Shown here: in pieces, positions 8,701 to 17,903 of the stretch | Layout: each line of letters begins with the position of its first letter | How positions within the stretch are numbered: the stretch's first letter is position 1 | Assembly: GCA_023265625.1 (NCBI GenBank) | Contig: JAHFST010000001.1 | Span: 223,265 to 287,264, forward strand | Direction: 5' to 3' | Length of the DNA: 64,000 nt | Source: Deltaproteobacteria bacterium | GTDB lineage: Bacteria > UBA10199 > JACPAL01 > JAHFST01 | Program-made: the position numbers and the translations under genes | The notes under the pieces: generated by a model | What the model was told of the DNA's origin: nothing | The model's input: the letters and a program-made list of their open reading frames with translations, nothing else | The model's database searches: none

Positions 8701-10359
8701 TGCACGGCGGATGATGACACGCCGGATGATGACACGGAGGTGCCGGACAATATCACGATTGGTTCGAGTGCCAAGAACCAGAGCTTCACCTTCGGGGCGG
8801 CTAATCTTTTTACGATTGATGCCACGACGACGGCAAACACGGGGACGACTGGGGTGATTGATTTGAATGTGGGGGCCGGGAATGCGGCGGTGGAGGGGAT
8901 AGATATTGGTTTGACGCAGAACGATGGGGCGACGGCGGGGGTGGATGCGATTGCACAAAATATTGTTTTAACCGCCAACGACGCGGATGGGGACATGTTT
9001 GGTATCAAGATCACCGGCGCGGCGACGGCGAATGCGGCGGCTGGGACCTATGAAGCGGGTATCGTGATCGATAATGCGGAGAATACATCGGGTTCGATGC
9101 CGGATGCCATCCTAATTACCTCGAGTGGCGCTGCTGGTGGGGTGACCGATGCGATCGATGCCTCGGCGAGTAACATTACGAATGCGTTGAACGCCGGGGT
9201 GAACAATATCTTGTTTGCGGAGACGGACGGGAACGGGGACACGATTACGTTGAGTCCCCCGGCGACGGTAAGTGGTAACATTGCCTTGACCCTGCCCGCT
9301 TCTGCCGGGACGGTGGCCTTGACAACGAGCAATGTTTCAACGGCGACGGCCTTGGCCGCGGATCCTGCGAATTGTGCGGCGGGTCAGTGGGCGGCCGGAG
9401 TGACAGCGGCTGGGGTGGCGGAGGGTTGTACGGCGGATGACGATACGCCGGATAGTGATTCGGAAGTACCCAATGATATTACGATTGCGTCAACGGTGAC
9501 GAATGCTCTGGGGGGGTCAGCCAATCCGATCGATGTTACGAGTACGTTGTTAGCCTTTGACAATTCGGACGATTACACGGCGGTTGATATCAATTTGGTC
9601 AATGCGGATCATGGAGGGGCTTCCAATACGGTTCAGGGGGTCAATATCTCAGGAATCGTGGGGGATGCGCAGGCGACGGAGACAGCGATCAAGGTGGGTT
9701 CGGGTTGGGATTATGCGTTGGATGTGAATGGGTCGATCCGGGTGCGGGCGGATGCCAGGACCATTGCGGATAGTGGAGACGGGAGTGCCGCGACCCTGAC
9801 CCTGGCCCCCACCACCTCTCACGTGGAAATAACCTGCAACGATACTGATGGGTGCAATATTACCATGTCGGAAACCGGGATCAACCAGGGCCAGGAGGTG
9901 GCGATCATCAATGTCTCGTCCAATATCGTCCGTTTTACCGAGACCAGCGGGGTTTCGGAGATCCCAGGAAATTTTAATGCGAGACAGTACGATGTCATCT
10001 CCATGCGCTACATCTCGGATCGTTGGGTGGAAGTCGGTTCGATCCGGACCAGGGTTGATGCGCGGACCATCGCGGATAACGGCGGTGGTACTGCCGCCGC
10101 CTTGACCCTGGCCCCCACCACCACCAGTGTGGAGATTACCTGTAGCGATGCCGACGGGTGCAATATCACCATGTCGGAGACTGGGATAAGCCAGGGCCAG
10201 GAGGTGACGATCATCAATGTTTCTTCCAATACGGTAAACTTCGCCGATACTAGCGGAGTTTCCGAAATAGCCGCGGCCTTTGCCGCGGGACAGTATGATG
10301 TCATCACGATGCGCTACATATCCGATCGTTGGGTGGAAGTCAGCCGTAGCAACAATTAG
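5761..10359 (+). CDS. Giant modular repeat secreted protein with N-terminal signal peptide
   Basis: This 1,532-residue protein is a paralog of the preceding one. The N-terminus has a hydrophobic signal peptide (LKLLLVLVSLFLGNSLFA). A domain of about 110 residues follows (GVPLDGDYAVTFSLYTA... TPRVAYSSTPWAKLA), of a type common at the start of large secreted repeat proteins of uncultured bacteria. The body is tandem modules sharing TADRTWTLPDASGT, Cys-pair/EGCTADDDTPD and ILFAETDGNGDTITL segments with the upstream gene. It ends in two tandem repeats of about 100 residues instead of the G2-like domain. The start is uncertain: TTG at 5761, or GTG at 5779, which leaves a tidier signal peptide (NWRLKLLLV). 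Neither has a clear ribosome site. I infer a secreted or surface role, ligand unknown. Confidence 0.8.
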   Translation: MHLLLQVNWRLKLLLVLVSLFLGNSLFAARLTFPNYGFFVDADGVPLDGDYAVTFSLYTAATDGTALWTETQTVAFDNGLYNTTLGASDSNLLPDDLADNTALYLGIKIADDAEATPRVAYSSTPWAKLAEVADRATLADVATVAQSLNSSGATSLAGNGLRVSGSTIGLDTSSIQTWTGLQTYSSQLVSSKDPADTTSANASVLINPTTASANEKLFAAQDNGTDRFTIDKEGDVTIGGTLTVTGGIASLTGVGDVTSVTASTGLTGGGASGDLTLALDQSINASWTGIHLFQTDVNFQFSGSENLAVTSDLAGSVDMLSMVATPSATAGTTRGIVIQQADSANTNGLDVGLVIDNADADLALPKGIQIKGSSLGAVTTAIDASDAEIGTALDVGGNTISFSETDGGGDAITLQPPTTLSGNITLTLPTATGTLALTTSSITGTAAMATALAANGTNCSAGSYALGVDASGNAEGCTVATTGSVTSVAPGTGLTGGTITSTGTLSLNYSDTLASNSLATKQTEFSGDAQGAVLFEGSTADTFEGLLTLTEPTADRTWTLPDASGTVALTSSSITGNAATATALAANGSNCSAGSYALGVDASGNAEGCTVETTGTVTSVATGTGLTGGTITSTGTVSMSYSATLAGDPALTAGQSVFDSGDSQGGLLFEGATANGFEGLLTVTEPTADRTWTLPDTTGTVALTTSNVSTATALAANGSNCSAGSYALGVDASGVSEGCTADDDTADTDAKVANDITIASTSQSQTFTLGASNLFLIDASTTANTGTSGVIDLNVGAGNAAVEGIDIGLTQNNGATTGVDAVAQNILLTGNDGDGDMFGIKITGAATTNALAGTYEAGITIDDAEDTAGSMPDAILITSSGINTGVTNAINASAANITNALNAGVNNILFAETDLGGDAITLSPPATVAGGIALTLPASAGTIALTTSNVSTATALAADPANCGAGQWAGGVTAAGVAEGCTADDDTPDDDTEVPDNITIGSSAKNQSFTFGAANLFTIDATTTANTGTTGVIDLNVGAGNAAVEGIDIGLTQNDGATAGVDAIAQNIVLTANDADGDMFGIKITGAATANAAAGTYEAGIVIDNAENTSGSMPDAILITSSGAAGGVTDAIDASASNITNALNAGVNNILFAETDGNGDTITLSPPATVSGNIALTLPASAGTVALTTSNVSTATALAADPANCAAGQWAAGVTAAGVAEGCTADDDTPDSDSEVPNDITIASTVTNALGGSANPIDVTSTLLAFDNSDDYTAVDINLVNADHGGASNTVQGVNISGIVGDAQATETAIKVGSGWDYALDVNGSIRVRADARTIADSGDGSAATLTLAPTTSHVEITCNDTDGCNITMSETGINQGQEVAIINVSSNIVRFTETSGVSEIPGNFNARQYDVISMRYISDRWVEVGSIRTRVDARTIADNGGGTAAALTLAPTTTSVEITCSDADGCNITMSETGISQGQEVTIINVSSNTVNFADTSGVSEIAAAFAAGQYDVITMRYISDRWVEVSRSNN
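9736..10356 (+). repeat. C-terminal tandem duplication of about 100 codons
   Basis: Two consecutive units each run from RADARTIAD/RVDARTIAD through EITCxDxDGCNITMSETGI, GQEV.IINVSSN and YDVI.MRYISDRWVEV. The units fall at about 9736-10041 and 10042-10356. They are clearly homologous but more diverged at DNA level than the repeats in the upstream gene. Each unit carries a close Cys pair (ITC...GC). Confidence 0.85.
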
Positions 10360-10381
10360 CGACTATCGCGAAACCCCGAAC

Positions 10382-10477
10382 GTGTGGTTCGACTACGCTC
10401 ACCATGTCCAAATTATTTCGGTGCAGTTCCTAAGCTGTTACAAAATTGGACACCCTGAGCTTGTCGAAGGGTCACAC
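10382..10477. repeat. Imperfect inverted repeat (REP/REPIN-like element)
   Basis: The left arm 10382-10415 (GTGTGGTTCGACTACGCTCA, then CCATGTCCAAATT) and the right arm 10442-10477 (reverse complement GTGTGACCCTTCGACAAGCT, then CAGGGTGTCCAATTT) pair over about 34 bases around a 26-base loop. It lies between the second giant gene and trpF. The CCTTCGACAAGCTCAGG core is a palindromic-repeat motif I recall from many uncultured bacterial genomes. In RNA it would form a large hairpin and could end transcription of the giant gene. Confidence 0.7.
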
Positions 10478-10527
10478 ATTATAATCCCTACTTGATCCCC
10501 CGTTCATTTCATGCCAAAAAACGCCGC

Positions 10528-11139
10528 ATGTGTTTAGTCAAGATTTGCGGGATAACCAATGTGGATGACGCCCTAGATGCGGTTGAGTTTGGGGCCGATG
10601 CGCTGGGGTTCAATTTTTACCCAAAGAGTCCCCGTTACGTGTCTCCTGAACAGGCTGCGGAAATCTTGGACGAGATCCCAACCAATGTTTGGCGGGTCGG
10701 GGTTTTTGTCAACGAGCCTGAGGTTCATGTGGCCGATCTGGCGGTGACGCTCGGTCTTGATTATTTACAATTTCACGGCGACGAAACCCCCTATTATTGC
10801 GAGCAGTTCGCCACACCTTATTGGAAGGCCTTCCGCATGCAGAATGAGAAGGGGTTGGAGTTGATGAAGAAATATCACTGTGAATATTACCTGGTCGATA
10901 CCTTTGTGGAAAAAGGCTATGGTGGCACGGGCATCACCGGTAATTGGGACCTGGCGGCGGAGGCCAAAAAAGTGGGGCGGCTTTTCTTGGCCGGGGGGTT
11001 GAGACCGGACAATGTCGAGCTGGCGATCAAAGTGGTGAAGCCCGATGGTGTAGATGTGGCCAGTGGGGTGGAAGATTCGCCTGGGAAGAAGAATCGGTTT
11101 AAATTGGAAGAATTTATTCGGAAGGCCAAAGGCGAATGA
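10528..11139 (+). CDS. trpF: Phosphoribosylanthranilate isomerase
   Basis: Catalyses the Amadori rearrangement of N-(5-phosphoribosyl)anthranilate to CdRP in tryptophan synthesis. The 203-residue product is a single (beta/alpha)8 barrel of normal family length. The start [11 protein letters not shown] carries the catalytic Cys7, and the acidic partner is Asp124 (YLVDTF). [22 protein letters not shown] and the phosphate-binding [11 protein letters not shown] and VDVASGVE are all present. The frame is open upstream to TTG 10492, but ATG 10528 fits the family. The stop overlaps the trpB start (ATGA), indicating translational coupling. trpE, trpG, trpD and trpC are not in the window. Confidence 0.95.
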   Translation: MCLVKICGITNVDDALDAVEFGADALGFNFYPKSPRYVSPEQAAEILDEIPTNVWRVGVFVNEPEVHVADLAVTLGLDYLQFHGDETPYYCEQFATPYWKAFRMQNEKGLELMKKYHCEYYLVDTFVEKGYGGTGITGNWDLAAEAKKVGRLFLAGGLRPDNVELAIKVVKPDGVDVASGVEDSPGKKNRFKLEEFIRKAKGE

Positions 11140-12314
11140 CGTTACCCAACAAACAAGGTTATTTTGGATCGTATGGCGGTCAGTTTGTCGCCGAGACGCT
11201 GATGCCCGCCCTTAAGGAATTGGAGCAGGCCTATCAGCATTTCTCTCGCGACAAAAAGTTTCAGCAGGAGATTCGTTATTACCAGAAAAATTATATCGGT
11301 CGTCCCACGCCGCTCTACCGGGCCAAAAGGTTGTCAGACACACTAGGCGGGGCGGAGATCTGGCTGAAGCGGGAGGATCTTTGCCACACCGGTGCCCATA
11401 AGGTGAACAACACTTTAGGCCAATGCCTGTTGGCGCAACGCATGGGGAAAAAACGGGTGATTGCCGAGACGGGGGCGGGACAGCACGGAGTTGCGACGGC
11501 GACCATGACCGCCTTGCTCGGTCAATCCTGTGAGGTCTACATGGGCGATGAAGATGTCCATCGCCAATCGCTGAATGTCTTTCGGATGAAACTGTTGGGC
11601 TCGAAGGTGATCCCCGTTCATTCCGGGACGAAGACCTTGAAGGACGCCCTCAATGAGGCGTTGCGCGACTGGATCACGAATATCCGCACCACCTTCTACT
11701 GCATCGGTTCGGTGGCGGGGCCGCATCCGTATCCGATGATGGTCCGCGACTTTCAAGCGGTGATCGGCAAAGAAACCAAGCGGCAATTGCGGGGTCGTCC
11801 GGATTATCTGATCGCCTGCGTCGGGGGTGGATCAAATGCCATGGGGCTCTTCCATCCCTTTGTGAAAGATAACAAGGTCAAGCTGATCGGGGTGGAGGCG
11901 GCGGGGGAGGGGATTCGCAGCGGACGGCATGCGGCGACACTTTCTGCCGGGCGGCCCGGGGTGTTGCACGGGGCTTTTTCCTATTTGCAGCAAGACCTGA
12001 ACGGTCAAGTGATCCCGACCCATTCGATCTCGGCGGGGCTCGACTATCCCGGGGTTGGACCGGAGCACAGCTTTTTGAAAGAAACGAAGCGGGCCACCTA
12101 CGTGTCGATCACCGATCGGGAGGCGATGGACGCGTTTAAGATCTTGTCGGAGACCGAAGGCATTATCCCCGCGATTGAATCGGCTCATGCCGTGGCCTAT
12201 GCGCTTCACTTGGCGCCGAAACTGTCTCGTTCCAAGCGGGTGGTGGTGAATCTTTCCGGGCGAGGGGATAAAGATATCGGGACGGCGGCGGATTATTTCG
12301 GTGTGAAATTGTGA
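11136..12314 (+). CDS. trpB: Tryptophan synthase beta chain
   Basis: PLP enzyme that joins indole and L-serine to give tryptophan, acting as an alpha2-beta2 complex with the product of the next gene. It has 392 residues, normal for the TrpB1 type. The PLP lysine is Lys89 in [19 protein letters not shown] binds the serine carboxylate. GGGSNAMG (230-237) binds PLP phosphate. The C-terminal NLSGRGDKD is canonical. The start ATG overlaps the trpF stop, and its own stop overlaps the GTG start of trpA, so the three genes form a tightly coupled unit. Confidence 0.97.
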   Translation: MTLPNKQGYFGSYGGQFVAETLMPALKELEQAYQHFSRDKKFQQEIRYYQKNYIGRPTPLYRAKRLSDTLGGAEIWLKREDLCHTGAHKVNNTLGQCLLAQRMGKKRVIAETGAGQHGVATATMTALLGQSCEVYMGDEDVHRQSLNVFRMKLLGSKVIPVHSGTKTLKDALNEALRDWITNIRTTFYCIGSVAGPHPYPMMVRDFQAVIGKETKRQLRGRPDYLIACVGGGSNAMGLFHPFVKDNKVKLIGVEAAGEGIRSGRHAATLSAGRPGVLHGAFSYLQQDLNGQVIPTHSISAGLDYPGVGPEHSFLKETKRATYVSITDREAMDAFKILSETEGIIPAIESAHAVAYALHLAPKLSRSKRVVVNLSGRGDKDIGTAADYFGVKL

Positions 12315-13111
12315 CGTCAAAAATAACACAATTATTTGCAACGTTAAAAAAGGAACAGCGCAAGGCCCTCATCCCTTTTATCACGGCCGGTGACCCGGAT
12401 CTTGCTACCACCAAGCGTTTGATCCAGGCCTTGGCCAATGCCGGGGCCGATCTCATCGAATTAGGTGTTCCCTTCTCCGATCCTATGGCCGATGGCCCCG
12501 TGATTCAACGAGCTGACGAGCGGGCGCTGGCGCATGGGACCACGCTGCGAAAAATCCTCAAGTTGGTCAAAGACGTACGGTCTCAAGTTTCAACGCCCAT
12601 TTTGTTGATGGGGTACTATAACCCCATCCTGGCGTATGGCTTGAAATCCTACGCGCGCGATGCCCGCCAGGCTGGAGTGGATGCCACCTTGGTGGTTGAT
12701 CTTCCTCCGGAAGCCGCCGGGCCTCTTAATCGGGAGTTGCGCCGGGTGGGGATTGACCTGATCTTTCTGTTGACCCCGACCAGTGACGAGGCTCGGATTC
12801 GCCTCGTGAGCCGTCAGGCGCGAGGGTTTGTCTATTTTGTCTCGATGACCGGAGTAACCGGCGGGGCCTTGCAAGGCGCCAAGGAAATCCGTCGCAAGAT
12901 CCGGGAGATTCGCCGTCACACCTCTCTTCCGGTGGCCATCGGTTTTGGAATTTCCCATCCGCAACAGGCTCGGAAGATGGCTGAACTGGCCGACGGGGTG
13001 GTGGTGGGAAGCGCCCTGGTGAGGGCTCTCGAGATAAGCGGTAAGCCGGTCAAGGCCGCCGGCGATTTTCTGGCTAAGTTTAGCAAGGTGTTGAGGAAAA
13101 ATCAGGGGTGA
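12311..13111 (+). CDS. trpA: Tryptophan synthase alpha chain
   Basis: Cleaves indole-3-glycerol phosphate to indole, which is channelled to TrpB. It has 266 residues. Catalytic Glu50 ([11 protein letters not shown]) and Asp61 (MADGP) are present, as are FITAGDPD at 23-30 and the phosphate-binding VAIGFGIS and VVVGSALV segments near the C-terminus. GTG start with a 4-bp GTGA overlap with trpB. It ends 12 bp before the stop of a convergent receiver gene; no strong terminator is visible in that gap. Confidence 0.97.
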   Translation: MTSKITQLFATLKKEQRKALIPFITAGDPDLATTKRLIQALANAGADLIELGVPFSDPMADGPVIQRADERALAHGTTLRKILKLVKDVRSQVSTPILLMGYYNPILAYGLKSYARDARQAGVDATLVVDLPPEAAGPLNRELRRVGIDLIFLLTPTSDEARIRLVSRQARGFVYFVSMTGVTGGALQGAKEIRRKIREIRRHTSLPVAIGFGISHPQQARKMAELADGVVVGSALVRALEISGKPVKAAGDFLAKFSKVLRKNQG

Positions 13112-13123
13112 TGGACCGACTCT

Positions 13124-13531
13124 TCAGTTGAGTTGTCTGGGGCGTGTTTTCTGCTCGATCTTTTCCAAAAGCGCTCGTTCTTCCACGGGCTTCATCATGA
13201 AGTCGTCGCACTCTCGGTTAAAATTGGTCAGGAAAGGCTGCTTGTAGCCGGAGAGGAGGATGATCGGGACACCGGCCCCCGGTTGAATCCCCCGCAGTTG
13301 TTCGACCTTGCGGATGGACTCCAGCACCTCGATGCCGGACATTCCCGGCATTCGAATGTCGAGCAGGATCAAGTCGTAGGGGGCTTCCTTGAGGAGCGAG
13401 GCGATGTAGGTTCCGAGCCCCTCGGCGCCACTTTGCGACTCTTCCACGATGTAGCCGGCGTTCTCCAACATGGTGGTCATCGCATCAATTAAATCGGCCT
13501 CATCATCGACAATCAGAATCCTATTTCCCAT
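13124..13531 (-). CDS. Stand-alone response regulator receiver protein (CheY-like)
   Basis: The protein is a single receiver domain with no output domain. The N-terminus RILIVDDEAD supplies the acidic pocket. Asp58 in LILLDIRMPGMSG is the expected phosphorylation site, followed by the switch Ser (ILLSGY) and the conserved Lys (MMKPVEE). It probably works by protein-protein contact in a phosphorelay; no histidine kinase is nearby. The start is either ATG 13531 (MGNR, chosen because the receiver fold begins there) or ATG 13543, four codons upstream. Neither has a clear ribosome site. It is divergent from leuS and convergent with trpA. Confidence 0.85.
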   Translation of the reverse strand: MGNRILIVDDEADLIDAMTTMLENAGYIVEESQSGAEGLGTYIASLLKEAPYDLILLDIRMPGMSGIEVLESIRKVEQLRGIQPGAGVPIILLSGYKQPFLTNFNRECDDFMMKPVEERALLEKIEQKTRPRQLN

Positions 13532-13619
13532 AGAGGCAACCATTTTAACAGATATTGTCCGTTAGTCCCAAACAATTTTTATTTCATTTTTTATAACGAT
13601 TCAGTACAAGTCCCAGCCT

Positions 13620-16193
13620 ATGTTTGACCCGGAACAGCCTTATCACCCCAAGGAAATTGAGCCAAAGTGGCAGCAGGTTTGGGAAGAAAAGAAGATTTTC
13701 CAGGCCTTGGAGGATGGGCAGCGGCCTAAATTCTACTGTTTGGAGATGTTCCCTTATCCCTCGGGAAAAATTCACATGGGGCATGTCCGTAACTACACGA
13801 TTGGGGATGTGATCGCGCGGTTTAAGCGGATGCGTGGTTTCAATGTGTTGCATCCGATCGGTTACGACGCCTTTGGCATGCCGGCGGAGAATGCCGCCAT
13901 TGAACACAAGACGCATCCGGCGGCTTGGACGGATGACAACATGTCGACCATGAATCGGCAGTTGAAGCGGATGGGATTTTCCTACGACTGGGATCGTGAA
14001 TTGGCCACCTGCCGCCCTGAGTACTACCATTGGGAACAGCTCGTCTTCCTTAAAATGTTTGAGAAGGGTTTGGTCTATAAGAAAAAGTCGTTCGTCAACT
14101 GGTGCACCCCTTGTGACACCGTCTTGGCGAACGAACAGGTGATTGATGGCCGTTGTTGGCGCTGTGACCGGGAGGTGAGCCAGAAGCCGTTGGAGCAGTG
14201 GTTTTTCAAAATCACCGCCTATGCGGACCAATTGTTGGCGGATATGAAGCAGCTCTCCGGTTGGCCCGAGCGCGTGGTGACGATGCAGCGCGAGTGGATC
14301 GGGGAAAGCCAGGGCGCCACTGTTCGGTTTCCTTTAGAAGGAAAGAATGGCGAGGCTTCCGATCGGTGTATCGAGGTTTTTACGACCAGGCCGGATACGC
14401 TTTATGGCACGACCTTCATGTCACTCGCTGCGGAACACCCCATGGCGCAAGAGCTGGCGCGGGGCACGGCGCAGGAGTTGCCGATTAAACGCTTTGCGGA
14501 GCAAGTGGCAAAGATGGATCGTAACCAACGCCTGACCGATGCCTATGAAAAAGAGGGGGTTTTTACCGGGGCGTATTGCCTCAATCCCCTGACCGGCCGG
14601 CGCATGCCCGTCTATGCCGCCAATTTTGTCTTGGCCGACTATGGGACGGGGGCGGTGATGGCGGTACCGGCCCATGATCAGCGGGATTTTGAGTTTGCCA
14701 AAAAATATCAGATCCCGATGGAGGTGGTGATTCAGCCCTCGATGCAAGACACGCTGGATCCATTGACCATGAAAGAGGCTTTTGCCGAGTCAGGGATCAT
14801 GGTGAATTCGGCGGCCTTCAATGGCACTTCGTCGGAGGTGGCCAAGGTGGGGATTGTCCGGCTGCTAGAGGAACGCAAGGTGGGGCAAAAGACGCTGGCT
14901 TATAAGTTGCGGGATTGGGGGATTAGCCGCCAGCGGTATTGGGGGACCCCGATCCCGATTTTACATTGCCCCAATTGTGGCATGGTCCCGGTCCCGGAAG
15001 CCCAGCTCCCAGTGGTGTTGCCAACCGATGTCGAGTTTACCGGCCAAGGGGGGTCGCCGCTGAAACGCAATCAGTCTTTTCTGGAGGCCCCCTGTCCTAA
15101 GTGCAAGGTGGGAACCACTCGGCGTGAAACCGATACGATGGACACCTTTGTGGAATCCTCATGGTATTTTCTCAGATATTGTTCGCCCCATTACGACCAG
15201 GGCCCGTTTGATCCCAAGGCCGTGGCCTATTGGATGCCGGTGGATCAATATATTGGCGGGATTGAGCACGCAGTTTTACATCTGCTCTATGCGCGGTTTT
15301 TTACCAAGGTGTTGCGGGATCTTGGGTTTTTCAAAGGGGGGGATTTAAATGAACCTTTTCAAAATCTCCTGACACAGGGGATGGTCATCAAGGATGGCGC
15401 CAAGATGAGTAAATCGAAGGGGAATGTCGTGGATCCCAATTACCTCATCGAAAAATATGGGGCGGATACGGCCCGGTTGTTCAGTCTCTTTGCCGCACCC
15501 CCGGAAAAGGATCTGGATTGGAATGATCAAGGGGTGGAGGGGGCCTATCGTTTCCTGGGGCGGGTGTGGCGTTTGGTTCGGGGAGTTATTGCGGAACGGA
15601 AACGTTTGATCCACCAGCGGAGTCCTGAATCTTCTGATGGCGCGGCTTGGCTGTCCGGGGGGGAGGGACTGATCGAAGTACAGCAAGAGCTTGATGGCGA
15701 ACAGGAAAAACGTGATCTGGAGAGGTGGTTGCACAAGACCATCAAGAAGGTGACCGAGGATCTGGAAAGGTTTCATTTTAATACCGCCATCTCGACCATC
15801 ATGGAATATTCCAATTTTTTGGCGAAAATCGAGAAATCACACTATGCCCGCGAGTCCGTTTGGCAAGCGGTTCGGGCCTTGGTAGTCCTCCTGTCACCCT
15901 TTGCGCCGCATCTGGCGGAGGAATTATGGCAAGATTTAACAGGGACAGGGTTGCTCGCTATCGAACCTTGGCCGACCTATGACGAGTCGGCCCTGGTGGT
16001 GGAGGAGGTGACTCTCGTGGTGCAGGTCAATGGCGTGGTGCGGACGACTCTGTCGGTTGCCGTTGGTTTGGCCCAATCCGACGCGGAGGCCCTGGCCACT
16101 GCTGACGCCCGTGTCAAAAAATATCTGGAACAAAAAGCCGTCGTCAAAATTATTTACATCCCTAATCGCTTGCTAAACATAGTGGTCAAATGA
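13620..16193 (+). CDS. leuS: Leucyl-tRNA synthetase
   Basis: Class I aminoacyl-tRNA synthetase charging tRNA-Leu. Its 857 residues are normal for bacterial LeuRS. The HIGH-type signature is HMGH at 52-55 ([15 protein letters not shown]) and the KMSKS loop is exact at 595-599. The editing (CP1) domain is present ([28 protein letters not shown]). A Cys pair in HCPNCG and CPKC suggests the zinc module. The C-terminal domain ends [14 protein letters not shown]. The stop overlaps the start of holA (ATGA). No Shine-Dalgarno sequence precedes ATG 13620. Confidence 0.98.
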   Translation: MFDPEQPYHPKEIEPKWQQVWEEKKIFQALEDGQRPKFYCLEMFPYPSGKIHMGHVRNYTIGDVIARFKRMRGFNVLHPIGYDAFGMPAENAAIEHKTHPAAWTDDNMSTMNRQLKRMGFSYDWDRELATCRPEYYHWEQLVFLKMFEKGLVYKKKSFVNWCTPCDTVLANEQVIDGRCWRCDREVSQKPLEQWFFKITAYADQLLADMKQLSGWPERVVTMQREWIGESQGATVRFPLEGKNGEASDRCIEVFTTRPDTLYGTTFMSLAAEHPMAQELARGTAQELPIKRFAEQVAKMDRNQRLTDAYEKEGVFTGAYCLNPLTGRRMPVYAANFVLADYGTGAVMAVPAHDQRDFEFAKKYQIPMEVVIQPSMQDTLDPLTMKEAFAESGIMVNSAAFNGTSSEVAKVGIVRLLEERKVGQKTLAYKLRDWGISRQRYWGTPIPILHCPNCGMVPVPEAQLPVVLPTDVEFTGQGGSPLKRNQSFLEAPCPKCKVGTTRRETDTMDTFVESSWYFLRYCSPHYDQGPFDPKAVAYWMPVDQYIGGIEHAVLHLLYARFFTKVLRDLGFFKGGDLNEPFQNLLTQGMVIKDGAKMSKSKGNVVDPNYLIEKYGADTARLFSLFAAPPEKDLDWNDQGVEGAYRFLGRVWRLVRGVIAERKRLIHQRSPESSDGAAWLSGGEGLIEVQQELDGEQEKRDLERWLHKTIKKVTEDLERFHFNTAISTIMEYSNFLAKIEKSHYARESVWQAVRALVVLLSPFAPHLAEELWQDLTGTGLLAIEPWPTYDESALVVEEVTLVVQVNGVVRTTLSVAVGLAQSDAEALATADARVKKYLEQKAVVKIIYIPNRLLNIVVK

Positions 16194-17110
16194 TTAATGC
16201 CTTGGTCGGGACAGAACATTTTTTGATAGAACGGGCCTGTGCCCGTTTGAAGGAACGACTCCTTCAAGGCCTCTCCGATTTTGATTTTGACCAGTTCGCT
16301 GCGGGTGTGACCCCCGTGACGCGGGTTTTGGAATCGCTCAATACCTTGCCGTTTCTGGGAGGGAAGCGCGTCCTCATCATCAAGGAAGTGGAAAAGTTTA
16401 AAAAGGAAGATTTGGAAACACTCGAGCCCGCCCTTAAAAATTTGCCTGAGTCGATTGAATTGTTGCTCGTCGGGGGCAAAATTGACCGGAGATTTCGTTT
16501 TTGGCAGACGGTGGAAAAACAGGGAAAGTTGGTCGAATATAAAACGCTTTATCCGCGCGAGGTGCCGGGTTGGATGAACGAAGAGTTGCGCTCCCACGGG
16601 GTGAAGATACAACCCAAGGCCCTCTCCTGGTTGGCCGGGGTGGTGGGTGTCGATGTGGGGAGCATTGCCGCCACCCTGGAAAAATTGCGGCTGTTAATCG
16701 GTGACCGTAACGAGATCACCCTGCAAGATGTGGAGCGTTGTGTCACGGCCTTTTCCTGGAAGAGTCTTTTTGATCTGACAGATGCGGTCGGGACACGCAA
16801 TAAATCCCTTTCCCTCAAATTGTTCCGATCCATGGCGGCCTCGGGTGAAAGCCCGGTGGGGTTGCTGGCATTGATTGCGCGGCATTTTCGTATCCTGTTC
16901 AAGATTAAGTCGTCTCCAAGGCAGGGGGCGACTGACTTTGGCATTTCGCCCTATTTTTTTAAGGATTACGTTCGACAGGCGGAGCGTTTTTCGTTGCCCG
17001 ATTTAAAAAAGGTGTATGAAAACATCTTTCACACGGACTGGAACCTAAAAAGCTCGCCGTTGCCGGGTGAGGTGATTTTTGAAAGGCTGTTGTGGGAGTT
17101 ATGCAGCTAG
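16190..17110 (+). CDS. holA: DNA polymerase III delta subunit
   Basis: Clamp-loader delta subunit, which opens the beta clamp during replication. It has 306 residues, slightly short for HolA. The pattern fits: N-terminal [17 protein letters not shown], the [20 protein letters not shown] region equivalent to the Walker-like delta core, a central [11 protein letters not shown] strand, then [12 protein letters not shown] and the collar domain with [17 protein letters not shown] and [12 protein letters not shown]. The leuS-holA order with a 4-bp overlap is common in bacteria. The 3' end overlaps the convergent rpsT gene by 12 bp. Confidence 0.9.
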   Translation: MINALVGTEHFLIERACARLKERLLQGLSDFDFDQFAAGVTPVTRVLESLNTLPFLGGKRVLIIKEVEKFKKEDLETLEPALKNLPESIELLLVGGKIDRRFRFWQTVEKQGKLVEYKTLYPREVPGWMNEELRSHGVKIQPKALSWLAGVVGVDVGSIAATLEKLRLLIGDRNEITLQDVERCVTAFSWKSLFDLTDAVGTRNKSLSLKLFRSMAASGESPVGLLALIARHFRILFKIKSSPRQGATDFGISPYFFKDYVRQAERFSLPDLKKVYENIFHTDWNLKSSPLPGEVIFERLLWELCS

Positions 17111-17407
17111 CTTGCGGACCAGACTCGAAAGGCGCGAGACGTGACGCGAGGCGTTCTTTTTATGAATAATCCCATGGGCCGCTGCCTTGGAAAACGCCGC
17201 CATCGCCTTTTTCAGGGCCTCTCCAGCCAACGCAACGTCCTTCTTTTGGACGGCCGCCTTGACCTTCTTGGTCACGGTCTTGAGCTGGGTGTGCGCACCC
17301 AGGTTCCGTTCGTATCTTTTCAGGCTCTGGCGGTGCCGCTTGATCGCTGAACGATGCCGCCCCTTAACCAGCTTGCCCTTCTTTGCGTCTGCTTTTGCGT
17401 CTGCCAT
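17099..17407 (-). CDS. rpsT: 30S ribosomal protein S20
   Basis: Primary 16S rRNA-binding protein of the small subunit. The product is 102 residues from ATG 17407 (MADAKADAKKGKLVKGRHRS). It is strongly basic and all-helical, with the family pattern SAIKRHRQSLKR, the Lys-rich middle and [17 protein letters not shown] at the end. Earlier in-frame ATGs at 17428 and 17446 would add unsupported residues. AGGA lies about 13 bases upstream of the chosen start. It is convergent with holA, with a 12-bp overlap of coding ends. Confidence 0.95.
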   Translation of the reverse strand: MADAKADAKKGKLVKGRHRSAIKRHRQSLKRYERNLGAHTQLKTVTKKVKAAVQKKDVALAGEALKKAMAAFSKAAAHGIIHKKNASRHVSRLSSLVRKLAA

Positions 17408-17486
17408 AGGAGGGTGTTTTCCTAGCATGTTGTAAAATTTTAGCAACTAATTTGTGAGGTCCGTCCAATTGATCCATAAGTCTGCC

Positions 17487-17557
17487 GTAGGGGCGATCCT
17501 CGTGATCGCCCTCACCCGGGTGGAGAGGATTGGGGCGAATACAAGATTTGCCCCTAC
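17487..17557. repeat. GTAGGGG...CCCCTAC palindromic element, intergenic copy
   Basis: A 71-bp element bounded by GTAGGGGCGAT and ATTTGCCCCTAC, with an inner stem GGGCGATC-CTCGT-GATCGCCC. It sits between rpsT and the DUF433 gene. The ends match the copies in icd, the pseudouridine synthase gene and the mdh upstream region. Confidence 0.75.
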
Positions 17558-17663
17558 AAACCGGGGCATTCTGCAGACAATCCTATTAATATGAGAGTGA
17601 TAGGCGGGATTTTTTTGCCAAAGTTCCCTTGCTTTCCACCGTTGATTGATTAAACTCTTTGAT

Positions 17664-17903
17664 ATGCCCCGTTTGTATCGTTCTATCGTCTTTAATCCGA
17701 AGATTTGTCATGGAAAACCCTGCTTTAAAGGGACGAGGATCCTTGTCTCGACCATACTTGATTCCCTAGCGGCTGGCGATTCGATTGAAACTTTGGTGCG
17801 GGAATATCCACCTCTAAAACGCCAAGACATTCTTTATGCGCTTCAGTATGCCTCTTTGTTGGTTAAAGGAGAGGAACACCATTTGGATCAGAAGGCCGTC
17901 TAG
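17664..17903 (+). CDS. DUF433 family antitoxin
   Basis: A 79-residue protein from ATG 17664 (MPRLYRSIVFNPKICHGKPC). The DUF433 pattern is clear: the P.I..GKPCFKGTRI core, VSTILDSLAAGDSIETLVREYP, and the helix-turn-helix-like LKRQDILYALQYA. DUF433 proteins are typical partners of DUF5615/PIN-like toxins and probably bind both toxin and promoter DNA. The stop overlaps the start of the next gene by one base, so the pair is co-translated. The frame is open to 17646, but that start removes nothing useful. Confidence 0.85.
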   Translation: MPRLYRSIVFNPKICHGKPCFKGTRILVSTILDSLAAGDSIETLVREYPPLKRQDILYALQYASLLVKGEEHHLDQKAV

